DNA of 64,000 nt from Streptomyces violaceusniger (GTDB lineage: Bacteria; Actinomycetota; Actinomycetes; Streptomycetales; Streptomycetaceae), in contig BJHW01000001.1 in assembly GCA_005405945.1 (NCBI GenBank), forward strand, positions 3,658,001 through 3,722,000, read 5' to 3'. Shown piece after piece: positions 7,158 to 16,850 of this stretch (positions are counted from its first letter, which is position 1; each line of letters starts with the position of its first letter). The notes under the pieces were generated by a model. The model did no database searches, had not been told where the DNA came from, and saw nothing but the letters and a program-made list of their open reading frames with translations. Made by a program: the position numbers and the translations under genes.

Positions 7158-10100
7158 TCACCCGGCCAGGCAGGACGCCCCCAACAGCACCTTGAGGTCG
7201 CCGAAGAGGGCCGGGTCTGCGGTGACGCGGTGCCGGTCGAGCCGCAGCACGGTGGTCTTCCGCGCCCCCTGGAGCTTGATCCGCACCTCGGTGGAGCCGC
7301 GGTGGTGGGTGAGCACCTCGCCCAGCTTCTCGACCAGCGGCGGGGTCACCTTGACCGTGGGAATGGTGATCGTCACGGGCGCGTTGGCGCCCGCCTCGGA
7401 CAGATCGGGGACCATCAGCTCCATGGCGACCAGCCGGGGCACGTCCTCGCGCTTGTCCAGCCGCCCCTTGACGAAGACGACCGCGTCCTCGATGAGCTGG
7501 GTGGAGACCAGCTGATAGGTGGCCGGGAAGAACATGCACTCGATGGAGCCGGCCAGGTCCTCGACGGTGGCGATGGCCCAGGCGTTGCCCTGTTTGGTCA
7601 TCTTGCGCTGGAGACCGGAGATGATGCCGCCGATGGTGACGATCGCGCCGTCCGCGTGCTCACCGCCGGTGAGCGCGGAGATCGCGGCATCCGCCTTCTC
7701 GTTCAGCACATGCTCGATACCGAACAGCGGATGGTCGGAGACATACAGGCCCAGCATCTCCCGCTCCTGGGCCAGCAGATAGGTCTTGTCCCATTCGACG
7801 TCCGAGAACTCGACGTCGAGCCCGAAGCCCGGCCCGTCGCCGTGCCCGCTGTCGCCGCCCATGCCGCCGAAGAGGTCGAACTGCCCCTCGGCCTCCTTGC
7901 GCTTGACGGCGACCACATTGTCGATCAGTGCTTCGTAATGCGCCGTGAGCCCCTTACGGGTGTGACCCATCTCGTCGAAGGCGCCCGCCTTGATCAGGGA
8001 TTCGGTGGTGCGCTTGTTGCAGACGACCGCCTCGACCTTGTCCAGGTAGTCCGGGAACGAGGTGTACTTCCCCTTGGCCTTGCGACCGCGGATGATCGCC
8101 TCCACCACGTTCTGACCGACGTTCCGGACCGCCGTGAGACCGAAGAGGATCACGTCATCACCCTGAGCGGTGAAGTTGGCCTCGGACTCATTGACGTTCG
8201 GCGGCAGCACCTTGATGCCCATGCGGCGGCATTCGTTCAGATAGACCGCCGACTTGTCCTTGTCGTCGCGGACCGAGGTGAGCAGCGCCGCCATGTACTC
8301 GGCCGGGTAGTTGGCCTTGAGGTACGCGGTCCAGTAGGTGACCAGGCCGTACGCGGAGGAGTGCGCCTTGTTGAACGCGTATCCGGCGAACGGGACCAGC
8401 ACGTCCCACACCGCCTGGATGGCCTCGTCCGAATACCCCTTCTCGCGGGCGCCCTTCTGGAAGTTGACGAACTCCTTCTCCAGCACCTCGGGCTTCTTCT
8501 TGCCCATCGCACGGCGCAGCAGGTCGGCCTGGCCGAGCGAGTAACCGGCGAGCACCTGGGCGGCCTTCTGCACCTGCTCCTGGTACACGATGAGGCCGTA
8601 GGTGATGCCGAGGACCTCCTTGAGGGGCTCCTCCAGCTCGGGGTGGATCGGGGTGATCTCCTGCTGCCCGTTCTTCCGCAGCGCGTAGTTGATGTGCGAG
8701 TTCATACCCATCGGGCCCGGCCGGTAGAGGGCCGAGACGGCGGAAATGTCCTCGAAGTTGTCGGGCTTCATCATGCGCAGCAGGGAGCGCATGGGGCCGC
8801 CGTCGAACTGGAAGACGCCGAGGGTGTCACCGCGGCAGAGCAGTTCGAAGGTCTTGGGGTCGTCCAGGGACAGATCGAGCAGCTTCAGGTCGATGCCCTT
8901 GTTGGCACGCACCATCTTGACGGCGTCGTCCATGATGGTGAGGTTGCGCAGGCCCAGGAAGTCCATCTTCAGCAGGCCGAGCGACTCACAGGTCGGGTAG
9001 TCCCACTGGGTCACGACCTGGCCGTCGTTCTTCGGCGAGAAGACCGGGACGTGGTCGGTGACCGTCTCGCTCGACATGATCACACCGGCGGCGTGCACAC
9101 CCATCTGGCGCACCAGGCCCTCGATACCGCGCGCGGTATCGATGACCTTCTTCACGTCCGGCTCGTTCTCGTACATCCCGCGCACCTCGCCCGCCTCGCT
9201 GTAGCGGGGGTGCTTCTCGTCGGTGATGCCGGAGAGCGGGATGCCCTTGCCGAGGACGTCGGCGGGCATGGCCTTGGTGATGCGGTCGCCCATCGCGTAT
9301 GGATAGCCGAGCACGCGGGCGGAGTCCTTGATGGCGTTCTTGGCCTTGATCGTGCCGTAGGTGCCGATCTGGCAGACCTTGTCGTGGCCGTACTTCTCGG
9401 TCACGTACCGGATGACCTCACCGCGCCTGCGCTCGTCGAAGTCGATGTCGACATCCGGCATGGAGACGCGCTCGGGGTTGAGGAACCGCTCGAAGATCAG
9501 CCCGTGCTCGACCGGGTCGAGGTCGGTGATGCCCATCGCGTACGACACGATGGAACCGGCCGCGGAGCCTCGGCCGGGGCCGACCGCGATGCCGTTGTTC
9601 TTGGCCCACATGATGAAGTCGGCGACCACGAGGAAGTAGCCCGGGAACCCCATCTGGATGATGACGTCCATCTCGTACTCGGCGAGCTTCTGACGGTCCT
9701 CGGGGACGCCGCCGGGGAAGCGGCGGGCCATCCCCTTGCGGACCTCCTCCTGGAACCAGGTGACCTCGGTGTACCCCTCGGGGACGTCGAACCGCGGCAT
9801 CAGGTCGCGCTTCTCGAACCAGCCGGTGGTGTCGACCTGCTCGGCGACCAGCAGGGTGTTGCGGCACCCCTCCTGCCAGGCGTCGGAGGAGTCGATGGCG
9901 TACATCTCCTCGGTGGACTTCAGGTAGTAGCCGGTGCCGTCGAAGCGGAAGCGGTCGGGGTCGGAGAGGTTCTTGCCGGTCTGGACACACAGCAGCGCGT
10001 CGTGAGCGGTGGCCTCGCGGGAGTAGGTGTAGTGCGAGTCATTGGTGACCAGCGGCGGGATGCCCAGCTTCTTGCCGATCTCCAGCAGCCCGTCCCGGAC

Positions 10101-10703
10101 CCGGCGCTCGATCTCGATGCCGTGGTCCATCAGCTCCAGGAAGTACCGGTCCTTGCCGAAGATGTCCTGGTACTCGGAGGCGGCCTTCAGCGCCTCGTCG
10201 AACTGGCCGAGCCGCAGCCGGGTCTGGAGCTCGCCCGAGGGGCAGCCGGTGGAGGCGATCAGGCCCTCGGACCACTGGGCGATGGTCTCCTTGTCCATCC
10301 GCGGCCACTTGACGAAGTAGCCCTCCATATAGGCGTCCGAGGAGAGCCGGAAGAGGTTGTGCAGACCGGTCTTGTTCGACGCCCAGATGGTCTTGTGGGT
10401 GTAACCACCGGAACCGGAGACGTCATCGCGCTTCTGGTGCGGCTGGCCCCACTGCACCCGCCGCTTGTAGCGCCGCGACTCGGGGGCCACATACGCCTCG
10501 ATGCCGATGATCGGCGTGATCCCCGCGCCCGTCGCCTGCTGGTAGAAGTCGTACGCGCCGTGGAGGTTGCCATGGTCGGTCATGGCGATGTGGGTCATGC
10601 CCATCTCTTTGCACGCGTTGAACATGTCCTTGAGCCGCGCCGCACCGTCCAGCAGCGAGTACTGGGTATGGACATGCAGGTGCGTGAAGGGCGGCTTGGT
10701 CAC
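7158..10703 (-). CDS. dnaE: DNA polymerase III alpha subunit
   Basis: This is the 1,181-residue replicative polymerase of the DnaE1 type. The N-terminal PHP domain is visible as HLHVHTQYSLLDGAARL and MTDHGNLHGAYDF. The palm contains GRGSAAGS and the catalytic acidic motif PDVDIDFDERRRGEVI. The finger/thumb region includes the NKAHSSAYGLVTYWTAYLK segment, and the C-terminus holds an OB fold (DGAIVTIGGIISGLQRKMTKQGNAWA). The start is GTG at 10703 (VTKPPFTHLHVHTQ) with GGAGG 8-14 bp upstream. The frame is open further up, but that part is antisense to the promoter and start of the next gene. Length matches other Streptomyces DnaE proteins. It is divergent from the DUF2252 gene and has no visible frameshift. 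Confidence 0.97.
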   Translation of the reverse strand: MTKPPFTHLHVHTQYSLLDGAARLKDMFNACKEMGMTHIAMTDHGNLHGAYDFYQQATGAGITPIIGIEAYVAPESRRYKRRVQWGQPHQKRDDVSGSGGYTHKTIWASNKTGLHNLFRLSSDAYMEGYFVKWPRMDKETIAQWSEGLIASTGCPSGELQTRLRLGQFDEALKAASEYQDIFGKDRYFLELMDHGIEIERRVRDGLLEIGKKLGIPPLVTNDSHYTYSREATAHDALLCVQTGKNLSDPDRFRFDGTGYYLKSTEEMYAIDSSDAWQEGCRNTLLVAEQVDTTGWFEKRDLMPRFDVPEGYTEVTWFQEEVRKGMARRFPGGVPEDRQKLAEYEMDVIIQMGFPGYFLVVADFIMWAKNNGIAVGPGRGSAAGSIVSYAMGITDLDPVEHGLIFERFLNPERVSMPDVDIDFDERRRGEVIRYVTEKYGHDKVCQIGTYGTIKAKNAIKDSARVLGYPYAMGDRITKAMPADVLGKGIPLSGITDEKHPRYSEAGEVRGMYENEPDVKKVIDTARGIEGLVRQMGVHAAGVIMSSETVTDHVPVFSPKNDGQVVTQWDYPTCESLGLLKMDFLGLRNLTIMDDAVKMVRANKGIDLKLLDLSLDDPKTFELLCRGDTLGVFQFDGGPMRSLLRMMKPDNFEDISAVSALYRPGPMGMNSHINYALRKNGQQEITPIHPELEEPLKEVLGITYGLIVYQEQVQKAAQVLAGYSLGQADLLRRAMGKKKPEVLEKEFVNFQKGAREKGYSDEAIQAVWDVLVPFAGYAFNKAHSSAYGLVTYWTAYLKANYPAEYMAALLTSVRDDKDKSAVYLNECRRMGIKVLPPNVNESEANFTAQGDDVILFGLTAVRNVGQNVVEAIIRGRKAKGKYTSFPDYLDKVEAVVCNKRTTESLIKAGAFDEMGHTRKGLTAHYEALIDNVVAVKRKEAEGQFDLFGGMGGDSGHGDGPGFGLDVEFSDVEWDKTYLLAQEREMLGLYVSDHPLFGIEHVLNEKADAAISALTGGEHADGAIVTIGGIISGLQRKMTKQGNAWAIATVEDLAGSIECMFFPATYQLVSTQLIEDAVVFVKGRLDKREDVPRLVAMELMVPDLSEAGANAPVTITIPTVKVTPPLVEKLGEVLTHHRGSTEVRIKLQGARKTTVLRLDRHRVTADPALFGDLKVLLGASCLAG

Positions 10704-10917
10704 GGTGGAAGACCTCCGGCGAACAATCGATGACGGCAGGGCGAGACAGCTCCGAAGGTTACCCCTCCGCACTGACAAGGGCCGGGCACTGGCGAGTAGC
10801 CTCAGGCGTTGATCCCGACGGGTCGTCCGGTCTTCCCGCGCACCCGGCGAGACGGAACATACCCTGTCGTATCTGCCCCACCGATCAGTTCCCTCATGCC
10901 CCAGGAGGCGTTCCGCG

Positions 10918-12243
10918 ATGTCGACCCAGCAGACCCAGGCGGAACAGCGCGGCGAGCACATCCTCGCCGTATTCGACACCGCCTTCGGCGAGCTGCTCGC
11001 CGCCGACCCGGCCGCCTTCCGCGTCAAGTTCCGGAAGATGGCCGCCTCGGCGTTCGCGTTCTACCGCGGCACCGCCTGCCTGTTCTATTCCGATGTGGAG
11101 CGGGAGCGCTCCGGCGGTCCGTACCTGGACGACCGCACCAGCCGGGTGTGGATCCACGGTGACCTCCACGCCGAGAACTTCGGCACCTACATGGATGCCA
11201 ACGGCCGGCTGATCTTCAATGTGAACGACTTCGACGAGGCGTACGTCGGCCCCTTCACCTGGGACCTCAAGCGCTTCGCCGCCTCCGTGGCGCTCATCGG
11301 CTACACCAAGGCGCTCAGCGACGAGAAGATCACCGAGCTGGTGCGGACGTACGCCGGCGCCTACCGCGAGCGCATCCACGCCCTGGCCACCGGCGCCAAG
11401 AACGACGAGGTGCCGCCCTTCACCCTGGAGACCGCGGAGGGCCCGCTGCTGGACGCGCTGCGTGACGCCCGCTCGCTGACCCGCTTCGGGCTGCTGGACT
11501 CGATGACCGAGATCCGCGACTTCGAGCGCCGCTTCGCGGCCGGCGGCGGGTCCATCGAGCTCGACGCGGCCACCCGCTACAAGGTCCTGGCCGCCTTCGA
11601 CGGCTATCTGGAGACGCTTCCCGAGTCCAGTCTCTCGCGCCCCGACTCCTACCGCGTCAAGGACGTGGTGGGCCGCCGGGGCATCGGCATCGGCAGCGCC
11701 GGGCTCCCCTCGTACAACATCCTTCTGGAGGGCAACAGCGACGCCCTGGAGAACGATGTGGTGATCTACATGAAGCAGGGGCAGACCCCGGCGGTCTCCC
11801 GGCACATCACCGATGAGCGGGTGCGGTCGTACTTCCACCACGAGGGCCACCGCACGGTGATCTCCCAGCGGGCGCTCCAGGCCCACGCCGACCCGTGGCT
11901 GGGCTGGACCGAGCTGGACGGGGCGGGGCAGCTGGTCGCCGAGGTGTCGCCGTACGCGGTGGACCTGGACTGGTCCGACATCGACGACCCGGCCGAGATC
12001 GCGGCGGTCGTGGCCGACCTGGGCCGGGCCACGGCCACCATGCACGCGGCCGCCGACGACCAGAGCGGCCACTCTCTGGTGCCGTTCTCCACCGAGCGCG
12101 CCATCGACGCGGTGATCGCCGCCGACGAGGACGGCTTCGCCGAGCTCCTGGTGGACTTCGCGCACTCTTACGGTGCCCGCGCCCGCGCCGACCACCAGAT
12201 CTTCGTGGACCTCTTCCGCAACGGCCGCATCCCCGGCCTCTGA
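10918..12243 (+). CDS. DUF2252-family protein (kinase-like fold)
   Basis: This is a 441-residue cytoplasmic protein. The sequence WIHGDLHAENFGTYMDANGRLIFNVNDFDEAYVGPFTWDLKR carries the HGDxHxxNFG and NDFDE motifs of DUF2252, a family related to aminoglycoside-phosphotransferase/kinase-like folds. The first Asp corresponds to the catalytic base and the second to the metal ligand in that fold. The substrate is unknown. AGGAGG at about 10902 precedes the ATG at 10918 and sets the start. The gene is divergent from dnaE, and a perfect 22-bp palindrome follows its stop. Confidence 0.88.
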   Translation: MSTQQTQAEQRGEHILAVFDTAFGELLAADPAAFRVKFRKMAASAFAFYRGTACLFYSDVERERSGGPYLDDRTSRVWIHGDLHAENFGTYMDANGRLIFNVNDFDEAYVGPFTWDLKRFAASVALIGYTKALSDEKITELVRTYAGAYRERIHALATGAKNDEVPPFTLETAEGPLLDALRDARSLTRFGLLDSMTEIRDFERRFAAGGGSIELDAATRYKVLAAFDGYLETLPESSLSRPDSYRVKDVVGRRGIGIGSAGLPSYNILLEGNSDALENDVVIYMKQGQTPAVSRHITDERVRSYFHHEGHRTVISQRALQAHADPWLGWTELDGAGQLVAEVSPYAVDLDWSDIDDPAEIAAVVADLGRATATMHAAADDQSGHSLVPFSTERAIDAVIAADEDGFAELLVDFAHSYGARARADHQIFVDLFRNGRIPGL

Positions 12244-12286
12244 TCGCCTCCCTGGGAGACGCCCGTCCCCCAGGGCCGTAGATCGT

Positions 12287-12308
12287 CACCCCGGCCATGG
12301 CCGGGGTG
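12287..12308. terminator. 22-bp perfect palindrome, probable terminator
   Basis: CACCCCGGCCA is followed directly by its reverse complement at 12287-12308. It is positioned 44 bp after the DUF2252 stop and 27 bp before the next start. It probably ends the DUF2252 transcript. Confidence 0.6.
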
Positions 12309-12334
12309 CGCTCGCCCCTCTATCGTTACCGGTC

Positions 12335-13328
12335 ATGTGGCCTGGACAGCAGCCGCCGGGGGCGAGCGAAACCCGCAGCAGAATCCGTACCAGCAGCCGG
12401 GTCATCCGCCGCCCCCGGATCAGCCTCCGGGCTTCCCGCCCGCTCCCCCGTCGCCCCAGGGCCCCCCGCCCGGCCCCGGTGGCGGGCCCTGGGGCGGCGC
12501 TCCCGGCCCGGCGGACCGGCAGCGCAAGGCCGGCCTTACGGCCGTCATCGCGGTGACGGTGGCCGCCGCGGTGGTCGCGGGCGTTCTCGTGTTCACGGAT
12601 GACGACAAGGGCTCCCGGGGCGGCTCGCCGGACGATGTCGTCCAGGGCCCGCCGGGAGCGCCGGGCTCCGGCGGCTCGGGCGGTTCCGGGGACCCGGACG
12701 GCTCCGGTGGCTCACAGGGCCCGGGAAACCTCGTCACGCCCGCCCACAGCTCCGGGCCGAGCGGCACCACCGTGGTGATCGGCGAGGCCGATGCCGGGCA
12801 CACCCTCGACGTCTACGAGGACCTGCGCTGCCCGCCGTGCGCCTCCTTCGACCAGGCGGTCGGGCCGACCATCGCCAAGGACATCAAGTCCGGCAAGTAC
12901 AAGGTTTCGTTCCACTTCGCCGCCATCATCGACAAGAACATGAGCGGCAGCGGCTCCATGAACGCCCTGAGCGCCCTCGGGGCGGCGCTGGACGTGAGCA
13001 CGGACGCCTTCCTCGACTACAAGGCCGCCCTGATGTCGTCGAAAAACCACCCCGAGGAGAGCGAGGACTCCTACGCCGACTACACCCGGCTGCTGGCCGT
13101 CTCCAAGGAGGTGTACGCGCTCAAGACGAACGCCTCCTTCCAGGAGGCCGTGCGCGTGGGCACCTACGAGCCCTGGGCGAAGAAGATGATCGCCAAGTTC
13201 GACGCCTCCGGGGTGAGCGGCACCCCCACCGTCAAGCTCGACGGCTCCCAGCTGACCGCCGGCGGGGCTCCACCCCTATGACCGCGACGGAGTTCACGGA
13301 AGCGGTGAACAAGCGGCTCAAGGGGTGA
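12335..13328 (+). CDS. Membrane-anchored DsbA-like thioredoxin-fold protein (two apparent frameshifts)
   Basis: The intact product would be about 331 residues: a Pro/Gln/Gly-rich cytoplasmic N-terminus (MWPGQQPPG, then ERNPQQNPYQQPG), one transmembrane helix (LTAVIAVTVAAAVVAGVLVF), a Gly/Ser linker, and an extracellular DsbA-type domain with the active-site motif CPPC in VYEDLRCPPCASFDQ. Such proteins act in thiol-disulfide exchange outside the membrane. The reading frame shifts near 12357-12361, where one G seems missing, so MWPGQQPPG joins the main frame. It shifts again near 13270-13275, where one C seems missing, after which PMTATEFTEAVNKRLKG matches the end of the paralogue at 14158. The uninterrupted middle frame runs 12337-13281. 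Confidence 0.8.
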
Positions 13329-13413
13329 ACCAGCAGGTCAGGGGCGAGTGGCCGACCGCCGGGACCGACTCTTCACATGGTCCCTACAGCCGTTCATGGC
13401 AGAATTCGAAGTC

Positions 13414-14094
13414 ATGGACGGCACCGGACCGCAGCTGAGGGCAGTGCGCGCGGCGCTCTTCACGGCGCTGTGCGTCACGCTGTCCTCGGCTTCGCATGTC
13501 CTGCTGTCGCGGGCCCCGCTGCCGCTGGGCACCGTCGCCGCGCTCTCGGGGGCCGTCTTCGCCGTCGCCTACGCCCTCGCGGGCCGGGAGCGGGGCTTCT
13601 GGTCCATAGCGGCCCTGATGATCCCCCTGGAGCTGGCCGCCGACACGATCTTCACCACCGGCCAGCAGGCGTGTTACGGACAGTCCGGCGGCCCGGTGGC
13701 GGGCTCGCTGCGCTCCATGGGCGTCACCGTGCTGTGTGGCGGCGGCGACCTCGGCGGTCCGCTGCCCGGGGTCTCCCAGAACGGCGTCGCCACCCCGCTG
13801 GCGGCCGCCGTGAGCTCCGCCACCCCCTGGCTGCTGCTCGCCGCGCATATCGCCGTGGGTCTGATCGCCTCGGCCTGGCTGCGGCGCGGCGAGGCCGCCC
13901 TGAGCCGTCTGCTGGCCTCCCTGGCCGCCTTCGCCTTCCGGCCGCTGCTGCTGGCCGTCGCCGTCCACGGGGCGGCCCTGCCGCCCCGCCGCCGGGCCCC
14001 GCGGCCCGTACGGCCGGTGCGCCCGGCGCCGGCCCTCCCTCTCCTCGTGCACTCCGTGGTGCGTCGTGGACCGCCCCGCTCGGCCGCTGCCTGA
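13414..14094 (+). CDS. Conserved integral membrane protein, unknown function
   Basis: This is a predicted 226-residue protein with hydrophobic segments at about LFTALCVTLSSASHVLLSRA, LGTVAALSGAVFAVAYALAG, WSIAALMIPLELAADTIF, TPWLLLAAHIAVGLIASAWL and SRLLASLAAFAFRPLLLAV. A loop between the third and fourth contains two Cys residues (QQACYGQ and TVLCGGGD). The C-terminus is Arg/Pro-rich. The ATG at 13414 is chosen because it precedes the first helix, although the frame is open from 13348. It sits between two CxxC thioredoxin-fold genes on the same strand and is likely co-expressed with the second. I recognise it as a Streptomyces hypothetical but know no function. A redox partner role is a guess. 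Confidence 0.72.
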   Translation: MDGTGPQLRAVRAALFTALCVTLSSASHVLLSRAPLPLGTVAALSGAVFAVAYALAGRERGFWSIAALMIPLELAADTIFTTGQQACYGQSGGPVAGSLRSMGVTVLCGGGDLGGPLPGVSQNGVATPLAAAVSSATPWLLLAAHIAVGLIASAWLRRGEAALSRLLASLAAFAFRPLLLAVAVHGAALPPRRRAPRPVRPVRPAPALPLLVHSVVRRGPPRSAAA

Positions 14095-14157
14095 GCACAG
14101 CGCTCCACACCCCGTACGCATCACTGAACGACGCACACCCACGGAGATCGAACCATC

Positions 14158-14984
14158 ATGAGCAACCGCAACAGCCAGCAGAACAAGCAGGCCGCGCGCG
14201 AACGGCTGCGCGCCGAGCGAGAGCGCCAGGCCAAGAAGGACCGGATGCGGCGCCAGCTGTTCGTCGGCGGCGCGGTCGTCGCGGTCCTCGCGATAGCCGG
14301 CGGCATCGGCTACGCCGTCACCAGCATGAACTCGGACGACGCCAACCAGAAGTGGCGGACGGCGGCCGAGAAGAAGACGTTCGCCAAGCCCGCCAACGCC
14401 ACCGGCCCCAGGGCACGACGGTCGTCATCGGCGACAAGAAGGCCAAGAACACCCTGCACGTCTACGAGGACATGCGCTGCCCGGTCTGTGCCCAGTTCGA
14501 GAAGTTCACCGGCCCGACGGTACTCAAGGACATCAAGGACGGCACCTACAAGGCGCAGTTCACCATGGGCACCTTCCTCGACGACAACAAGCAGATGCCC
14601 GGCGCCGGGTCGAAGAACGCGCTGAGCGCGCTCGGCGCGGCCCTCAACGTCAGCCCGCAGGCGTTCATGGACTACAAGGAGGCGCTGTACGCGCCGAAGA
14701 ACCACCCGCAGGAGACCGATGACGCCTTCGCGAACGACCAGAAGCTGATCGACGTCGCCCAGCAGGTCAAGGAGCTCAAGGGCAACACGGCCTTCGAGAA
14801 GGCCGTGAAGAACGGCACCTACGACCGGTGGGCGCTGGCCATGTCCAAGTCGTTCAACGACACCAAGGACGTCGACTCCACCCCGTCCTTCAAGATGAAC
14901 GGGAAGAAGCTGCTGGTGGGCCAGAACCCGCCGATGACCCCGGACCAGTTCACCCCGCTCGTCAAGCAGAACCTCAAGAAATAG
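14158..14984 (+). CDS. Membrane-anchored DsbA-like thioredoxin-fold protein (apparent frameshift)
   Basis: The restored product is about 275 residues: a charged cytoplasmic stretch (NRNSQQNKQAARERLRAERE), one membrane helix (QLFVGGAVVAVLAIAGGIGYAV), then a DsbA-like domain with active-site CPVC in VYEDMRCPVCAQFEKF and the segment SKNALSALGAALNVSPQAF shared with the paralogue at 12335. The frame breaks near 14405-14409, where GGCCCCAGG should have one more C to join ANATGP to QGTTVVIGDKKA. The ATG at 14158 opens the charged N-terminus. It probably works in extracytoplasmic thiol chemistry. A hairpin terminator follows at 15007. Confidence 0.83.
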
Positions 14985-15006
14985 GGTCCGGCCCTTCTCA
15001 GGCCGA

Positions 15007-15042
15007 GTCGGCGGGCGTGCCCTCGAGGGCGCGCCCGCCGAC
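15007..15042. terminator. Hairpin terminator (16-bp stem, 4-nt loop)
   Basis: Arms at 15007-15022 and 15027-15042 (GTCGGCGGGCGTGCCC) pair with one G-U wobble around the loop TCGA. It lies 23 bp after the stop of the second CxxC protein gene. Confidence 0.75.
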
Positions 15043-15152
15043 GGCGTTACGCCCCGGCGGGCCACGGCCGTGGTGACCTGGCGGCGACGGGTGGGCGAAC
15101 ATCCCCCAAGACCCCTGTCCCTGCGGGCTACTTGTCAGTAATCTCCTCGGCC

Positions 15153-16781
15153 GTGACCGACCTCCACATATCGCGCCGAAGCGCCGTCACGGCCGCGGCG
15201 GCCGCCGCCGCCCTGCTGCCCTCGTCCCGGGCCCCGCCGCCGCAGCCGCCTCCGGGCCCGCCTTCCTGCACGGCGTCGCCTCGGGCGACCCGCTGCCCGA
15301 CGGGATCCTGCTGTGGACCCGTATCACGCCCGCCCCCGACGCCGTGCCCGGCTCGGGGCTCGGCCCCGCCGTCGAGGTGACCTGGGAGGTCGCCGAGGAC
15401 CGTGACTTCCGCTCGGTCGTCGCCCACGGCACCGTCAAGGCCGCCGCCGACACCGACCACACCGTGAAGGCCGATGTGCGCGGGCTGCGGCCCGCCACCG
15501 GCTACTTCTACCGCTTCGGCGTGGACGGCGGCGTCCGCTCCCCCGTGGGCCGCACCCGCACCGCCCCGCGCACGACGCCGCGGCCGACCGAGTGCGCTTC
15601 GGCGTGGTCTCGTGCGCCAACTGGGAGGCGGGCTGGTTCTCCCCGTACCGCCATCTGGCGGCCCGCACCGACCTGGACGCGGTGCTCCATCTGGGCGACT
15701 ACATCTACGAGTACAAGAGCGGTGAGTACCCGGAGGCCAGGTCGGTCGTCCGCCCGCACGCCCCCACCCACGAGATCGTCACGCTCGCCGACTACCGCGT
15801 CCGGCACGGGAACTACAAGACCGACCCCGACGCCCAGGCGCTGCACGCCGCGCTCCCCCTGATCGCGATCTGGGACGACCACGAGTTCGCCAACGACGCC
15901 TGGTCCGGCGGGGCGGAGAACCACACGCCCGGCACCGAGGGAGCGTGGGCGCAGCGGGTGGCCGCCGCCAAGCAGGCGTACTTCGAGTGGATGCCGGTGC
16001 GCCCCTCCACCCAGGGCACCACCTACCGACGGCTGCGCTACGGCAGCCTCGCCGACCTCCACCTGCTCGACCTGCGCTCGTTCCGCTCCCAGCAGGCGGC
16101 CACCGGCAGCGGGGACGTGGACGACCCGGAGCGCACCCTGACCGGGCGCGCCCAGCTCGACTGGCTGAAGTCGGGCCTGACCGCCTCGGACACCACCTGG
16201 CGGCTGGTGGGCAACTCGGTGATGATCTCACCGGTCGCCTTCGGGCCCTCCCCGCCGAGCTGCTGGGCCCGCTCGCCGAGCTGCTGGGGCTGCCCAAGGG
16301 CGGGTTGGCCATCAACACCGACCAGTGGGACGGCTATACGGACGACCGGCGCGAGCTGCTCGCCCACCTCACCCACCACGGGATCGGCAACACCGTCTTC
16401 CTCACCGGTGACATCCATATGGCGTGGGCCAACGACGTACCGGTGAAGGCCGCCACCTATCCGCTGTCCCGGTCGGCCGCGACCGAGTTCGTGGTCACCT
16501 CGGTGACCTCCGACAACCTCGACGATCTGCTCCATGTGGCGCCGCAGACGGTGTCCTTGGCCGCGGCCGCCGCGATCAGGGCCGCCAACCGCCACGTGAA
16601 GTGGGTGGACATGGACTCGCACGGCTACGGCGTGCTCGATGTCACCCCGCAGCGGGCCCAGATGGACTACTACACCGTCTCCGACCGCACCGATCCGCGC
16701 GCCACGAGCGCCTGGACGCGGTCGTACCGCACCCAGGCGGGCAGCCAGAGGATCGAGCGCGCCGACGCGCCCGTGCGGTGA
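15153..16781 (+). CDS. PhoD-like alkaline phosphatase/phosphodiesterase, Tat-exported (three apparent frameshifts)
   Basis: The restored protein is about 543 residues. The N-terminus from GTG 15153 has a twin-arginine signal (HISRRSAVTAAAAAAALLPS), then a fibronectin-like PhoD N domain (FLHGVASGDPLPDGILLWTR). The metallophosphatase domain follows, with the expected metal ligands in VSCANWEAGWF, HLGDYIYEY, IWDDHEFAND, and LTGDIHMAWAND near the end. PhoD enzymes hydrolyse phosphodiesters and phosphomonoesters outside the cell, usually under phosphate limitation. The frame breaks near 15232-15235, 15564-15567 and 16243-16245. One extra C, C and G respectively restores a continuous family-like sequence, so errors in the sequence are likelier than decay. 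No PHO box was identified. Confidence 0.85.
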
Positions 16782-16850
16782 AGCCTCACCGGTAAAGGCT
16801 CACCGGCAAAGGCTCACCCATGCGGTAGAGCCTCACCCGTGCGCTGAGGC

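Noticed and set aside
7230..10733. 1,167-residue open frame antisense to dnaE
   Set aside because: It mirrors dnaE codon by codon, lacks a ribosome site, and results from the strong third-position GC bias.
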